From Clostridium sp. (lineage in GTDB: Bacteria; Bacillota; Clostridia; Clostridiales; Clostridiaceae): a stretch of DNA of 18,820 nucleotides. The notes beneath the pieces were generated by a model. That model searched no databases. It saw only the letters and a program-made list of their open reading frames with translations, and was not told where the DNA came from. A program made the translations under genes and the position numbers. Positions 6,847-13,760 of this stretch are shown in pieces (positions within the stretch are counted from its first letter, which is position 1; the number at the start of each line of letters is the position of its first letter). The stretch spans positions 1 through 18,820 of the forward strand of contig JAHAIU010000039.1 in the NCBI GenBank assembly GCA_018372555.1. Reading direction: 5' to 3'.

Positions 6847-7870
6847 ATATCCTTGTGAATTAATAGAAGATTTAATTCCTTTATATATTGAAGATGACGT
6901 AAGTGATGCTACTAAGAAAATAGTAGAGGAGCATATTAGTGAATGTGAAAATTGTAAATCACTTGTTCATGAGTATTCTAATGATGAGTTAAAAATAGAA
7001 GATTTTAAAGAAGATTTACCAGAGGCAAAGACTTTTAAAAAGTGGATGAAAAAGTTGAAAGTATGGGGAGTAGTTGCTGGTATGGTAGCTTTGATTGCTT
7101 TTATAACTATAGGGTTATTAGGATATAAAATAGGAGAAGATGCTGAAAATGGTGTGATAACATTAAAAACAATAGTTAAAACCTTAGAAAAAGAAGGATT
7201 ATCCCTTGAAAAAGATAAATCAAAGTCTCCTGATGAATATGATTTAAGTGGGGTTAAACCATCTATATATACTGTAGAGGATAGCAAAGATACACTTTTA
7301 ATATATGTATTTGATTCCTTTAGAGAAAAACAAAAAATATTAGATGAAACTGATAAATATAATAATTATTTTAGTATGGAAGAATTTAAATATCATGCAA
7401 AGAATTCACTTATTGTTTTTATACCTAATGAAATTCCAGAAAATGAAGAAGAATTTAAAGCTATAGAAAATAAATTAAATTTAATTTCTGAGACAACCTT
7501 TAAGTATTTAAATAATGGGAAAGAAAGAGTCTATAAAGGAGAAAGTGAAAACTGGGAAGGAACCTTTACTATGGAGTATTATGAGAATTGGTTTAAAGAT
7601 GAAGAAGGTACTAAGTATGATAGCTATAATGAAAAGTATCCAATGATTAAATATAAGGGGTCAGACTTAGATGAGGTTGGAACTATTGATTTTGAGTATA
7701 AAACTATAAATGGTGGTGGAGAGTCAACAGGTTTAACTATTGATAAAGATGGTTATGTAAAGGCTGGTGGCTCTAGTGGAAATGGGACAATACTTTCTGA
7801 AGATACTGAAATTACTTTCATAATTAAATGGAATGGAAAAGAAGAACGCATTGTATTAAAGGCACAATAG
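6839..7870 (+). CDS. Anti-sigma factor with zinc-finger (zf-HC2) domain and one membrane segment
   Basis: A 343-residue protein. The N-terminus has a zf-HC2-type anti-sigma domain with Cys6 and the His32-x3-Cys36-x2-Cys39 motif, which in this family binds zinc and holds the sigma factor inactive. One membrane segment spans about residues 76-97. The remaining 245 or so residues would be outside the membrane and are rich in Lys, Glu, Asn and Gly; I do not recognise their fold, and they presumably carry the sensing function. AAAGGAGG at 6823-6830 lies 8 bases before the ATG. The start is embedded in the sigma gene, supporting a paired function. A strong terminator follows. Confidence 0.85.
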   Translation: MSKYPCELIEDLIPLYIEDDVSDATKKIVEEHISECENCKSLVHEYSNDELKIEDFKEDLPEAKTFKKWMKKLKVWGVVAGMVALIAFITIGLLGYKIGEDAENGVITLKTIVKTLEKEGLSLEKDKSKSPDEYDLSGVKPSIYTVEDSKDTLLIYVFDSFREKQKILDETDKYNNYFSMEEFKYHAKNSLIVFIPNEIPENEEEFKAIENKLNLISETTFKYLNNGKERVYKGESENWEGTFTMEYYENWFKDEEGTKYDSYNEKYPMIKYKGSDLDEVGTIDFEYKTINGGGESTGLTIDKDGYVKAGGSSGNGTILSEDTEITFIIKWNGKEERIVLKAQ

Positions 7871-7952
7871 AAATATTAAATTTGATTAAATGATAGTTTT
7901 GTGTATTTGAGAGACAATAGATAATTCTGTGTAATTATTATTTTTATTATTT

Positions 7953-7991
7953 AAATATTACTGGAAATTTGAGTTTCCAGTAATATTTTTT
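7953..7991 (+). terminator. Strong bidirectional terminator between convergent genes
   Basis: AAATATTACTGGAAA (7953-7967) and TTTCCAGTAATATTT (7974-7988) form a perfect 15-base stem with a six-base loop, running into TTTTTT on the plus strand. On the minus strand the stem is followed by TTTAA. It lies between the anti-sigma gene and the convergent aldo/keto reductase gene and probably serves both. Confidence 0.85.
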
Positions 7992-8004
7992 ATGCTTTAG
8001 AAAA

Positions 8005-8859
8005 TTATAATGGAACTCTTTCTCTATCTGGATGTTCTCCTGACCAGCCTATTTGAGGCATTGTATCAAGACGGTACATGTCTTCTTTTGAAATTTCAAA
8101 GGAGAAGAGATCCTGATTCTCTTTCATCCTCGCCATGGAAGAGGATTTTGGAATTGGTATTATATCTTTTTGTAGGGCAAATTTTAAACAAATCTGAGCT
8201 GGAGATACATTATATTTCTCAGCTAGCTCCAAAATAAGAGGATCTTTTAAAACTCTTGTCCTTCCAATTGGACTCCATGCTTGTACTTGAATATTATGTT
8301 CTTTGCAGTATTGCACAGTTGCATCTTGAGTATAGCCAGGATGAAATTCTAACTGGTTAACCATAGGGGAAACTTTACAATTTTGAATAATGTTTTCTAT
8401 ATGATGTGGTAGAAAATTACTAAATCCTATTGCACGGATTTTTCCTTCATGGTATAGTTCCTCCATTGCTCTCCAAGTATCTATATTTAGCTGTCTCCAT
8501 TCTTTGTAATCAGGAGAAGGAAGAGGCCAGTGGATTAAGTAAAGATCTATATAATTTGTATTTAGATTCTTTAGGGTTCTATGCAGTGCAGCCTTAGTTT
8601 TTTCATATCCCATCTCATCTTTCCATACTTTAGAAGAAAAAAAGAATTCCTCTCTTTTTATTTTACTGTCACGGACAGCTTCAGCAAGATAGGGTTCTGT
8701 CTCATAAAATGAGGCTGTATCAAAATATCTATATCCTGCTTCAATGGCGGTGCGTATTATTTCTGCACTGTTTCCCTCTGCTGCTTTGTATGTTCCATAT
8801 CCGACGCATGGTATTTTAATGCCGTTACTTAGTGTATAACAATCATAAATATTTTTCAC
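8005..8859 (-). CDS. Aldo/keto reductase
   Basis: A 284-residue NADPH-dependent carbonyl reductase of the aldo/keto reductase superfamily, cytosolic. Numbering from the GTG, the catalytic tetrad is complete: Asp47 in YFDTAS, Tyr52 in FYETE, Lys77 in SSKVW and His110 in LIHWP. The family signatures GFSNF and IPIPKSSS (cofactor phosphate binding) are also present. It resembles the 2,5-diketo-gluconate reductase/YvgN-type branch. I chose the GTG at 8859, which has GGAGG 7-8 bases upstream; an in-frame TTG further up (8877) precedes that site. The substrate is unknown. It is a single gene with its own promoter region and a shared terminator. Confidence 0.9.
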   Translation of the reverse strand: MKNIYDCYTLSNGIKIPCVGYGTYKAAEGNSAEIIRTAIEAGYRYFDTASFYETEPYLAEAVRDSKIKREEFFFSSKVWKDEMGYEKTKAALHRTLKNLNTNYIDLYLIHWPLPSPDYKEWRQLNIDTWRAMEELYHEGKIRAIGFSNFLPHHIENIIQNCKVSPMVNQLEFHPGYTQDATVQYCKEHNIQVQAWSPIGRTRVLKDPLILELAEKYNVSPAQICLKFALQKDIIPIPKSSSMARMKENQDLFSFEISKEDMYRLDTMPQIGWSGEHPDRERVPL

Positions 8860-8877
8860 TTTTATACCTCCAATCAA

Positions 8878-9183
8878 ATTTTAACTTTTATGTGTTCAGT
8901 ATATCACTTATTGATTAATAAATGTAGTTAGTAGTACATGTTTAGAAATGAGCTAATAAATAAATTCATACTTTATTTAGAATACTTATAAGTTAATTTG
9001 TAAATAATAATATAAATCTTATAACTTAAAGGAAGATTTATAGGAAGAGGATCAAATAGTAATGAATCTAATAGAAAGTTAGAAGAAAATGTGTGGAAAA
9101 TAATTACAAAGGAACTCATAAACTAAATATAATACATGCTTAAATAATTAAAGATAAGGAAATAAAAATAAGGAGATAATCTT
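8878..9183. other. 306-base intergenic region between divergent genes
   Basis: For the minus-strand reductase, the complement of 8898-8903 reads TATACT, a plausible -10 element, but the -35 is poor. For the plus-strand gene at 9184, TATAAT lies at 9128-9133 with a weak TTACAA at 9104-9109. I see no further gene, hairpin or repeat of note in this stretch. Confidence 0.3.
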
Positions 9184-9558
9184 ATGTGTATAACAAGTAA
9201 TTTAATGAGTCAAGAAAAGATATTAGTTTTAAAGGCAACTAAGGATACTGTAAATGAGGTTATAGATAAGGGGATTTATGTATTAACTAATTTACCCGAT
9301 AATTATAATCAATTCGAAAAGTTTGTATTAGTAGATGGAACAAATACTAATGAAACTAAGGTTTTGGCTGTAGGTACTATAAGTGAACCATCTGCAATAA
9401 ATACAAATAGCAAGTCGGTAAATATATTTAATAATTCTAATTATAAATGGGAATATGAGCTAGATAACGTAGTAGACTTAAGGGAAGATTCATTAACACT
9501 TGAAGATGTATTTATGGAAAATGGAGTAGATAATGTTAACTATGTAGTTCAATTTTGA
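9184..9558 (+). CDS. Hypothetical protein of 124 residues, family not recognised
   Basis: A complete frame with AAGGAGA at 9170-9176 and an ATG 7 bases later. The composition is acidic, with many Val, Asn, Thr and Asp residues and short alternating hydrophobic segments (KILVLKAT, KFVLVDG, KVLAVGTI, VNYVVQF), suggesting a small mostly beta-stranded cytosolic protein. There is no signal peptide, membrane segment or Cys-rich motif. It stands alone between the reductase and a MITE-like repeat, whose internal hairpin could be its terminator. Base composition matches the neighbours. A small PUA-like or binding-domain fold is conceivable but I cannot support it from motifs. Confidence 0.65.
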   Translation: MCITSNLMSQEKILVLKATKDTVNEVIDKGIYVLTNLPDNYNQFEKFVLVDGTNTNETKVLAVGTISEPSAINTNSKSVNIFNNSNYKWEYELDNVVDLREDSLTLEDVFMENGVDNVNYVVQF

Positions 9559-9670
9559 GAGAGATGAATTATGATAATTACTTATTGATTTTTACAAGGA
9601 AAGTAAAGTTTTAGAATATGCTTATTAAAGTAAAGATTTAAAAAATTAGAATCAAAATAAATAGAATGGA

Positions 9671-9814
9671 GCTATCGCATTATAAATTGAAATTAAGAAT
9701 TATTGATTTAATTCTTACAGAATTACTAAAAAATAATTGATTTTTAAAACTCCTAAGGGAGTTTTTCTCATTAATTTTATATTATTCGTTCTTAATTTTA
9801 TATTGTGTGATAGC
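9671..9814. repeat. MITE-like element, copy A
   Basis: About 144 bases bounded by imperfect inverted ends: GCTATCGCATTATA at the left and, on the opposite strand from 9814, GCTATCACACAATATA. The inner parts of both arms also match (AATTAAGAA against TTCTTAATT). No coding capacity. Its reverse complement shares order and sequence with the region 12560-12707: a GCT-R-TC-R-CA end, TAAAATTAATGA, and an AAAACTYC/GGAGTTTT hairpin. I found no clear target-site duplication. Confidence 0.55.
9746..9766. terminator. Hairpin terminator inside repeat copy A
   Basis: AAAACTCC (9746-9753) pairs with GGAGTTTT (9758-9765) around a four-base loop; T run to 9766. On the minus strand the hairpin ends in TTTT as well. 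It lies between the convergent genes 9184-9558 and the minus-strand esterase, so it can serve both directions. Confidence 0.6.
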
Positions 9815-9831
9815 ATCATTGTATTTGTTTA

Positions 9832-10566
9832 TTAAAATGAGAAAATATATCTAAGAGCTCTGCTTATACCAGTTATCACTACAGAACCATGATTTTCTTC
9901 TGGTGCAATATATAGAGTAGTGTTGTTATTAAATCTTTTAATGTTACTATATATTTTTTCAGCTCCGTCAACCATGTAACCTTCTTTTTCACCTACACCT
10001 ATAAAAATATTTTTATCATTATTTTCTAGGCCTTTAAAATTTAAGATTTCGTAATTATTCCACCATACTGATGGACTAAAGGAAATTATATTTTTATAGA
10101 TATTTGAGCCTTTTAATAAATTCCATAATACGTAGTAACCACTTAATGAATGACCAAGTATAGTCATATCATTCTTATCAAAATTTAGATTAGCTTCGAT
10201 TATTGGTAGAAGTTCTTTTTCTATAAAATTATTGAAATTCTCACTACCACCAAGGTTATCAGGTATCATAAATTTTCTTTTTTCATCTACGAAATATTTA
10301 TCTGCTGGAGCTGTAAAGTCTAAAAATCTCTTTTCTTTTTTTTCAAATTCTTGATGACATATACCTATAACTATAGCAGGTTTAACACCAGTTTTAACAA
10401 ATAACTTACTTTGTTGTTTAATACAAGATTTAACTATTTCAAAATAATATCCACCATCTAGAACTACTATTAGTGGTAAATTACTTGCATTTGAATCTTC
10501 TGGAATGTAGAATTTAATATCATAAAAGTTATTAGTATAGTTTGATTTTATCTTAAAATTATCCAT
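9832..10566 (-). CDS. besA: Siderophore esterase, BesA/IroE-like alpha/beta hydrolase
   Basis: A 244-residue hydrolase of the esterase D/Fes-like family. The nucleophile elbow is GHSLSG (Ser140). The catalytic His is His226 in EENHGSVV, and the acid is probably in VGEKEG (about 191-196). The motif RFLDFTAPAD (about 80-89) matches the RYxDYTP segment of trilactone siderophore esterases. In Bacillus subtilis, BesA hydrolyses ferric bacillibactin to release iron and its gene sits beside btr and feuABC, the same neighbours as here. No signal peptide, so it acts in the cytoplasm after import. AAAGGAG on the minus strand (10575-10581) supports the start. The 68-base gap to the divergent regulator should hold both promoters. 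The symbol is by motif and synteny. Confidence 0.78.
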   Translation of the reverse strand: MDNFKIKSNYTNNFYDIKFYIPEDSNASNLPLIVVLDGGYYFEIVKSCIKQQSKLFVKTGVKPAIVIGICHQEFEKKEKRFLDFTAPADKYFVDEKRKFMIPDNLGGSENFNNFIEKELLPIIEANLNFDKNDMTILGHSLSGYYVLWNLLKGSNIYKNIISFSPSVWWNNYEILNFKGLENNDKNIFIGVGEKEGYMVDGAEKIYSNIKRFNNNTTLYIAPEENHGSVVITGISRALRYIFSF

Positions 10567-10634
10567 ATAAATTGCTCCTTTATGCTAATATTTAGTAATA
10601 AGTATAAAATAATAGAAGGGAAAGGTCAACAATT

Positions 10635-11480
10635 ATGAAACAAAGCATTAATTGGTTAATTGAATATTTTTCTGAAAGTTCTATTGAATTTATTGATATT
10701 TTTAAAGCCAAGTTACCTCCTAAAGAAAAAGATCTTAATAGAAAAACTGCAAAAGATTTATGTGGAATAGTAATACCTATACGAGGAGAATGCTCCTTTT
10801 CTGTAAATAATAAAAAATATAATTTAAATAATAATACTGTTTTACATTGTGGCTCAAGGATGGATATTAGAATTGAGGCAGAAGAGGTAGGTATAGAATA
10901 TTACGTAGTTCATTATAGAAATATATCTACAACTGAAAAGTTTGAAAAGATAGAAAAAGAATCATTTTATTTAGAGATTGAAGACAGGCTTCCCTTAATA
11001 AAATACTGTGAAAATATTCGTGATAAATCATTAAGTCCAGATAATTTCACGAAATTCTCTTGCAAAGTAGATTTTATAAATTTAATTAATTCTTTAGTTG
11101 AGACAGTAAGGGATGTGCAATATAATGATAAATTAAAATTAGTTAATAAGGGAATTGAATACATAAATAAGAATTTTAATGAAGCAATATCAGTAAGTGA
11201 AATATCAGATATATTAGATATTGATAGAAGAAGATTTAGTGAAGTTTTTCAAGAAGTTACGGGCCTATCGCCAATAAAATATTTAACAGAATATAGACTA
11301 AAAGAAGCTAAAAGATTATTAAAGTTTTCTAGCTATACAATTTCTCAAATATCTGATATGACTGGATATAATGATTGTTTTTATTTTAGCAAAACATTTA
11401 AAAGAAATGTAGGGGTGTGTCCTAAAAAGTATAGAGAAATTAATACTAATATAGTAACAAGTTTAGTACTAAAAAAGTAA
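10635..11480 (+). CDS. AraC-type transcriptional regulator of siderophore uptake, Btr-like
   Basis: A 281-residue regulator. The N-terminal part (about 1-150) is cupin-like, with strand-rich segments such as GIVIPIRGECSFSVNNKKY. The C-terminal AraC DNA-binding domain (about 165-270) has both helix-turn-helix motifs: SVSEISDILDIDRRRFSEVFQEVTG and TISQISDMTGYNDCFYFSKTFKR, then the closing PKKYRE. It lies between the esterase gene and feuA, as btr does in Bacillus subtilis. Unlike Btr, which carries a fused siderophore-binding domain and is much longer, this protein ends after the DNA-binding domain. So it either senses the siderophore through the cupin-like part or by another route. Direct repeats upstream of feuA are candidate binding sites. 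Confidence 0.82.
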   Translation: MKQSINWLIEYFSESSIEFIDIFKAKLPPKEKDLNRKTAKDLCGIVIPIRGECSFSVNNKKYNLNNNTVLHCGSRMDIRIEAEEVGIEYYVVHYRNISTTEKFEKIEKESFYLEIEDRLPLIKYCENIRDKSLSPDNFTKFSCKVDFINLINSLVETVRDVQYNDKLKLVNKGIEYINKNFNEAISVSEISDILDIDRRRFSEVFQEVTGLSPIKYLTEYRLKEAKRLLKFSSYTISQISDMTGYNDCFYFSKTFKRNVGVCPKKYREINTNIVTSLVLKK

Positions 11481-11481
11481 A

Positions 11482-11516
11482 TTCGGCAAAAGTACAAAAA
11501 ATTCTCCAGAAAGTCT
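11482..11516 (+). promoter_or_regulatory. Direct repeats before feuA, candidate AraC-regulator site
   Basis: TTCGGCAAAAGTACAA (from 11482) and TTCTCCAGAAAGTCTA (from 11502) align as TTCNNCA-AAAGTNNA with one single-base gap. Their 20-base spacing is about two helical turns, as expected for AraC-type dimers binding direct repeats. A possible -10 (TAGAAT, 11541-11546) follows. Tentative. Confidence 0.35.
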
Positions 11517-11557
11517 ATTTTACCTTCTAAAAGATTCTGATAGAATAGTCATTAGTT

Positions 11558-11576
11558 GAAAATGATTATCAATATT
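11558..11576 (+). promoter_or_regulatory. Fur box before feuA
   Basis: GAAAATGATTATCAATATT matches the classical 19-base Fur consensus (GATAATGATTATCATTATC) at 16 of 19 positions. It lies between the possible -10 and the feuA ribosome binding site, where Fur with iron would block transcription. This makes iron-repressed expression of the operon likely. Confidence 0.8.
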
Positions 11577-11590
11577 GATGGAGGGTTAAT

Positions 11591-12550
11591 ATGAAAAAAT
11601 ACTTAACTTTATTTTTATCAGTAGTTTTAGTTGGAAGTTTAGTAGCTTGCACTAATAAGGATGCTACAGATAAGAATGTTACAGACCAGAATGTTACGGA
11701 AAACGAGGACAAGACATTTACAATAAATTATTTAGGGCAAGAATATTCTTTTGACAAGAAGGTTGAAAATATAGTACTTGCTAGTTTAGAAGGAATGGAA
11801 GATGCAGCAGTTTTAGGCGTTGATGCAGTTGGAGTTTTAGAAGTAGCTGGGGAAGTACCTAAATATCTAGCTGAAGACTTTAAAGGAGCAACTTTAGTTG
11901 GAGATAAAATGAGTCCTAATGCAGAAGTTATTTTAGGATTAAATCCTGATGTTATTATTGGAAGTTCAAAATTTAAAGAAGAAGTTTCTGATAAGTTAAA
12001 CAAGATAGCTGTAACATTACCATATTCACATATATCAGCTAATTGGAAGGATAATCTATTAGCTCTAGGAGAGATAGCAGGAAAGAAAGATGTAGCTAAT
12101 AAATTAATTTCAGATTATGAAGAAAAAGCTTCAAAGACAAAAGAAGAACTTTCAAGTGAATATAAAGATAAAGATATTTTAGTTATTAGAATTAGACGTG
12201 GATTAATGTATGTATATCCGGCAGATGTATATTTAAATCCAGTTTTATATACTGATTTAGGAGTAAAGGTTCCTGAGGTAATTACAAATTCAAAAGCACA
12301 AGCAGAACTTACTATAGAAACTTTAGCAGAAATAAATCCAGATGCAATCTTCTTACAATTTGATGATTCTGAAAATACAGATTCACCTGAAGCTTTAAAT
12401 CAGCTATTAGAAAATCCTATATTTAAGAGTATAGAAGCTTCTAAAAATAACAAAGTATTTGTTAACTCAGTTGATCCTTTAGCTCAAGGGGGAACGGCTT
12501 GGTCAAAAGTTAGATTCTTAGACGCAGTTGTAGAGAATTTATTAAAATAG
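11591..12550 (+). CDS. feuA: Ferric siderophore-binding lipoprotein, FeuA-like
   Basis: A 319-residue substrate-binding protein of an iron-siderophore ABC importer, anchored to the outside of the membrane by lipid. A lipoprotein signal ends at LVAC with Cys20. A short polar linker (about 21-42) contains a 15-base tandem duplication (NVTDQ/NVTEN). The mature part is a type III (FecB/BtuF-like) fold with a long central helix. The segment IRIRRG (Arg200, Arg202) corresponds to the arginines that FeuA uses to bind the triscatecholate, and VYPADVYLNPVLYTDLGV is also FeuA-like. So the ligand is probably a bacillibactin/enterobactin-type catecholate. GGAGGG at 11580-11585 supports the start. A repeat and a hairpin separate it from the permease genes, probably lowering downstream transcript levels. 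Confidence 0.87.
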   Translation: MKKYLTLFLSVVLVGSLVACTNKDATDKNVTDQNVTENEDKTFTINYLGQEYSFDKKVENIVLASLEGMEDAAVLGVDAVGVLEVAGEVPKYLAEDFKGATLVGDKMSPNAEVILGLNPDVIIGSSKFKEEVSDKLNKIAVTLPYSHISANWKDNLLALGEIAGKKDVANKLISDYEEKASKTKEELSSEYKDKDILVIRIRRGLMYVYPADVYLNPVLYTDLGVKVPEVITNSKAQAELTIETLAEINPDAIFLQFDDSENTDSPEALNQLLENPIFKSIEASKNNKVFVNSVDPLAQGGTAWSKVRFLDAVVENLLK

Positions 12551-12559
12551 AAGGATAGT

Positions 12560-12707
12560 GCTGTCGCATATAGTGATGCCGCACAATGAATAATGAAGAA
12601 TGTAAAATTAATGAAAAAACTTCAGTAGGAGTTTTCAAAATAAAATTATTTATTGCATATTAGAAAATATTACATTAATAGTTATTCATTTTTAATTAGT
12701 AATTCTT
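12560..12707. repeat. MITE-like element, copy B, between feuA and feuB
   Basis: The stretch begins GCTGTCGCATATA (12560), resembling both ends of copy A and the insertion sequence end at 18726. It shares with the reverse complement of copy A, in order, the segments TAAAATTAATGA and AAAAC-TTC/GGAGTTTT, then TTATT and TAATTCTTAATT near its right side. It also has perfect inverted arms AATGAATAA (12585-12593) and TTATTCATT (12682-12690). No coding capacity. It is more decayed than copy A and the right boundary is uncertain. Confidence 0.45.
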
Positions 12708-12740
12708 AATTGGACTGTCTTGGGGCAGTCCCAATTTTTT
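12708..12740 (+). terminator. Terminator-like hairpin directly before feuB
   Basis: AATTGG-ACTG (12708-12717) pairs with CAGT and CCAATT (12726-12736) with one bulged C, followed by six T (12735-12740). It ends only 12 bases before the feuB start, inside what should be one operon. Partial termination here would keep feuA expression above that of the permeases, a common need for binding proteins. Confidence 0.65.
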
Positions 12741-12752
12741 AAGGGGATAAAG

Positions 12753-13760
12753 ATGAAGAAGTTTAATAAAAAATTATTAATAATATTTATGATATGTATA
12801 GTAGGAATAATCGCTGTGACTATTTTATCTGTTACCTTAGGAACTAAATCCATAGCCAAAGAAGTTGTGTATGATGCTATATTTAAATTTGATGCAAATA
12901 ATGTAGATCACTTAATTATAAGAAATAATAGATTACCTAGGGCTATAGCTGTATTAGTTGTTGGAGGATTTTTAGCAGTATCTGGTGCAATTATGCAAGG
13001 GATAACAAGAAATTATCTAGCATCACCTTCATTAATGGGAGTAAATGATGGTTCAGCTTTCTTAATTACTATAGCCATGGTTTTTTATCCAGGACTTTCA
13101 AATGGAAGTCTAATTTTAGTTTCTATAGTTGGCTCTATACTAGGAGCTGTATTAGTTTTAGGGATAGGTTCATCTATAAAAAATGGGTTATCACCTGTTA
13201 GACTTGCTATTATAGGAACAATAGTAGGTAGTTTTTTAAGTAGTTTAGGATCAGCAATTGCAATGTACTACCAAGTATCTCAGACTATTTCAGCTTGGTA
13301 TAATACAAAGGTTCATACTGTAGATATTGATTTATTAAAATTAATAGTACCGCTAGGAATTATTGGAATACTAATAGCGTTTATGGTAGCTAAGGATATT
13401 ACAATAAGCTCATTAGGTGAGGATATAGCTATTAGTTTGGGGCAAAGAACAAATATAGTGAAATTCTTATCTATGGGTGCAGTAGTTTTACTTACAGCCA
13501 CTTCAGTTGCATTAGTTGGAAAGATTGCTTTTGTTGGATTAGTAATACCTAATATAATTAGAATTATAGTTGGACATGATTATAAGTATATAATTCCATA
13601 TTCCTTAATTGGGGGAGCCTTCTTTTTAAGTTTATGCGACTTAATAAGTAGATACATAGAATATCCATTTGAAACACCAATTGGAACAGTAACAGCTATT
13701 ATAGGAGTTCCTTTCTTTTTATATATGATAAAGACAAAAGGAGGGGCAAAAAATGCATAA
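12753..13760 (+). CDS. feuB: Siderophore ABC transporter permease, FeuB-like
   Basis: A 335-residue membrane protein of the FecCD/BtuC family with about nine to ten membrane segments. Close similarity to Bacillus FeuB from memory is visible in QGITRNYLASPSLMGVNDGS, ISAWYNTKVH, SLGEDIAISLGQR, GKIAFVGLVIPNIIR and YPFETPIGTVTAIIGVPFF. The GLVIPNIIR region is the loop that contacts the ATPase. I chose the ATG at 12753, preceded by AAGGGG (12741-12746); an upstream in-frame TTG lies inside the terminator hairpin and is not credible. It overlaps feuC by eight bases. With FeuC it forms the membrane channel for the ferric siderophore. Confidence 0.88.
   Translation: MKKFNKKLLIIFMICIVGIIAVTILSVTLGTKSIAKEVVYDAIFKFDANNVDHLIIRNNRLPRAIAVLVVGGFLAVSGAIMQGITRNYLASPSLMGVNDGSAFLITIAMVFYPGLSNGSLILVSIVGSILGAVLVLGIGSSIKNGLSPVRLAIIGTIVGSFLSSLGSAIAMYYQVSQTISAWYNTKVHTVDIDLLKLIVPLGIIGILIAFMVAKDITISSLGEDIAISLGQRTNIVKFLSMGAVVLLTATSVALVGKIAFVGLVIPNIIRIIVGHDYKYIIPYSLIGGAFFLSLCDLISRYIEYPFETPIGTVTAIIGVPFFLYMIKTKGGAKNA

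Noticed and set aside
7967..8260. Plus-strand frame of 75 codons from 8010
   Set aside because: It lies fully antisense to the aldo/keto reductase, whose catalytic residues are all intact, and has no ribosome binding site or family resemblance.
11728..12003. Minus-strand frame inside feuA
   Set aside because: Antisense shadow of the binding protein with no ribosome binding site.
12720..12752. TTG at 12720 as start of feuB
   Set aside because: It is inside the loop of a terminator hairpin and precedes the AAGGGG site; the ATG at 12753 fits the site and the family's N-terminus.
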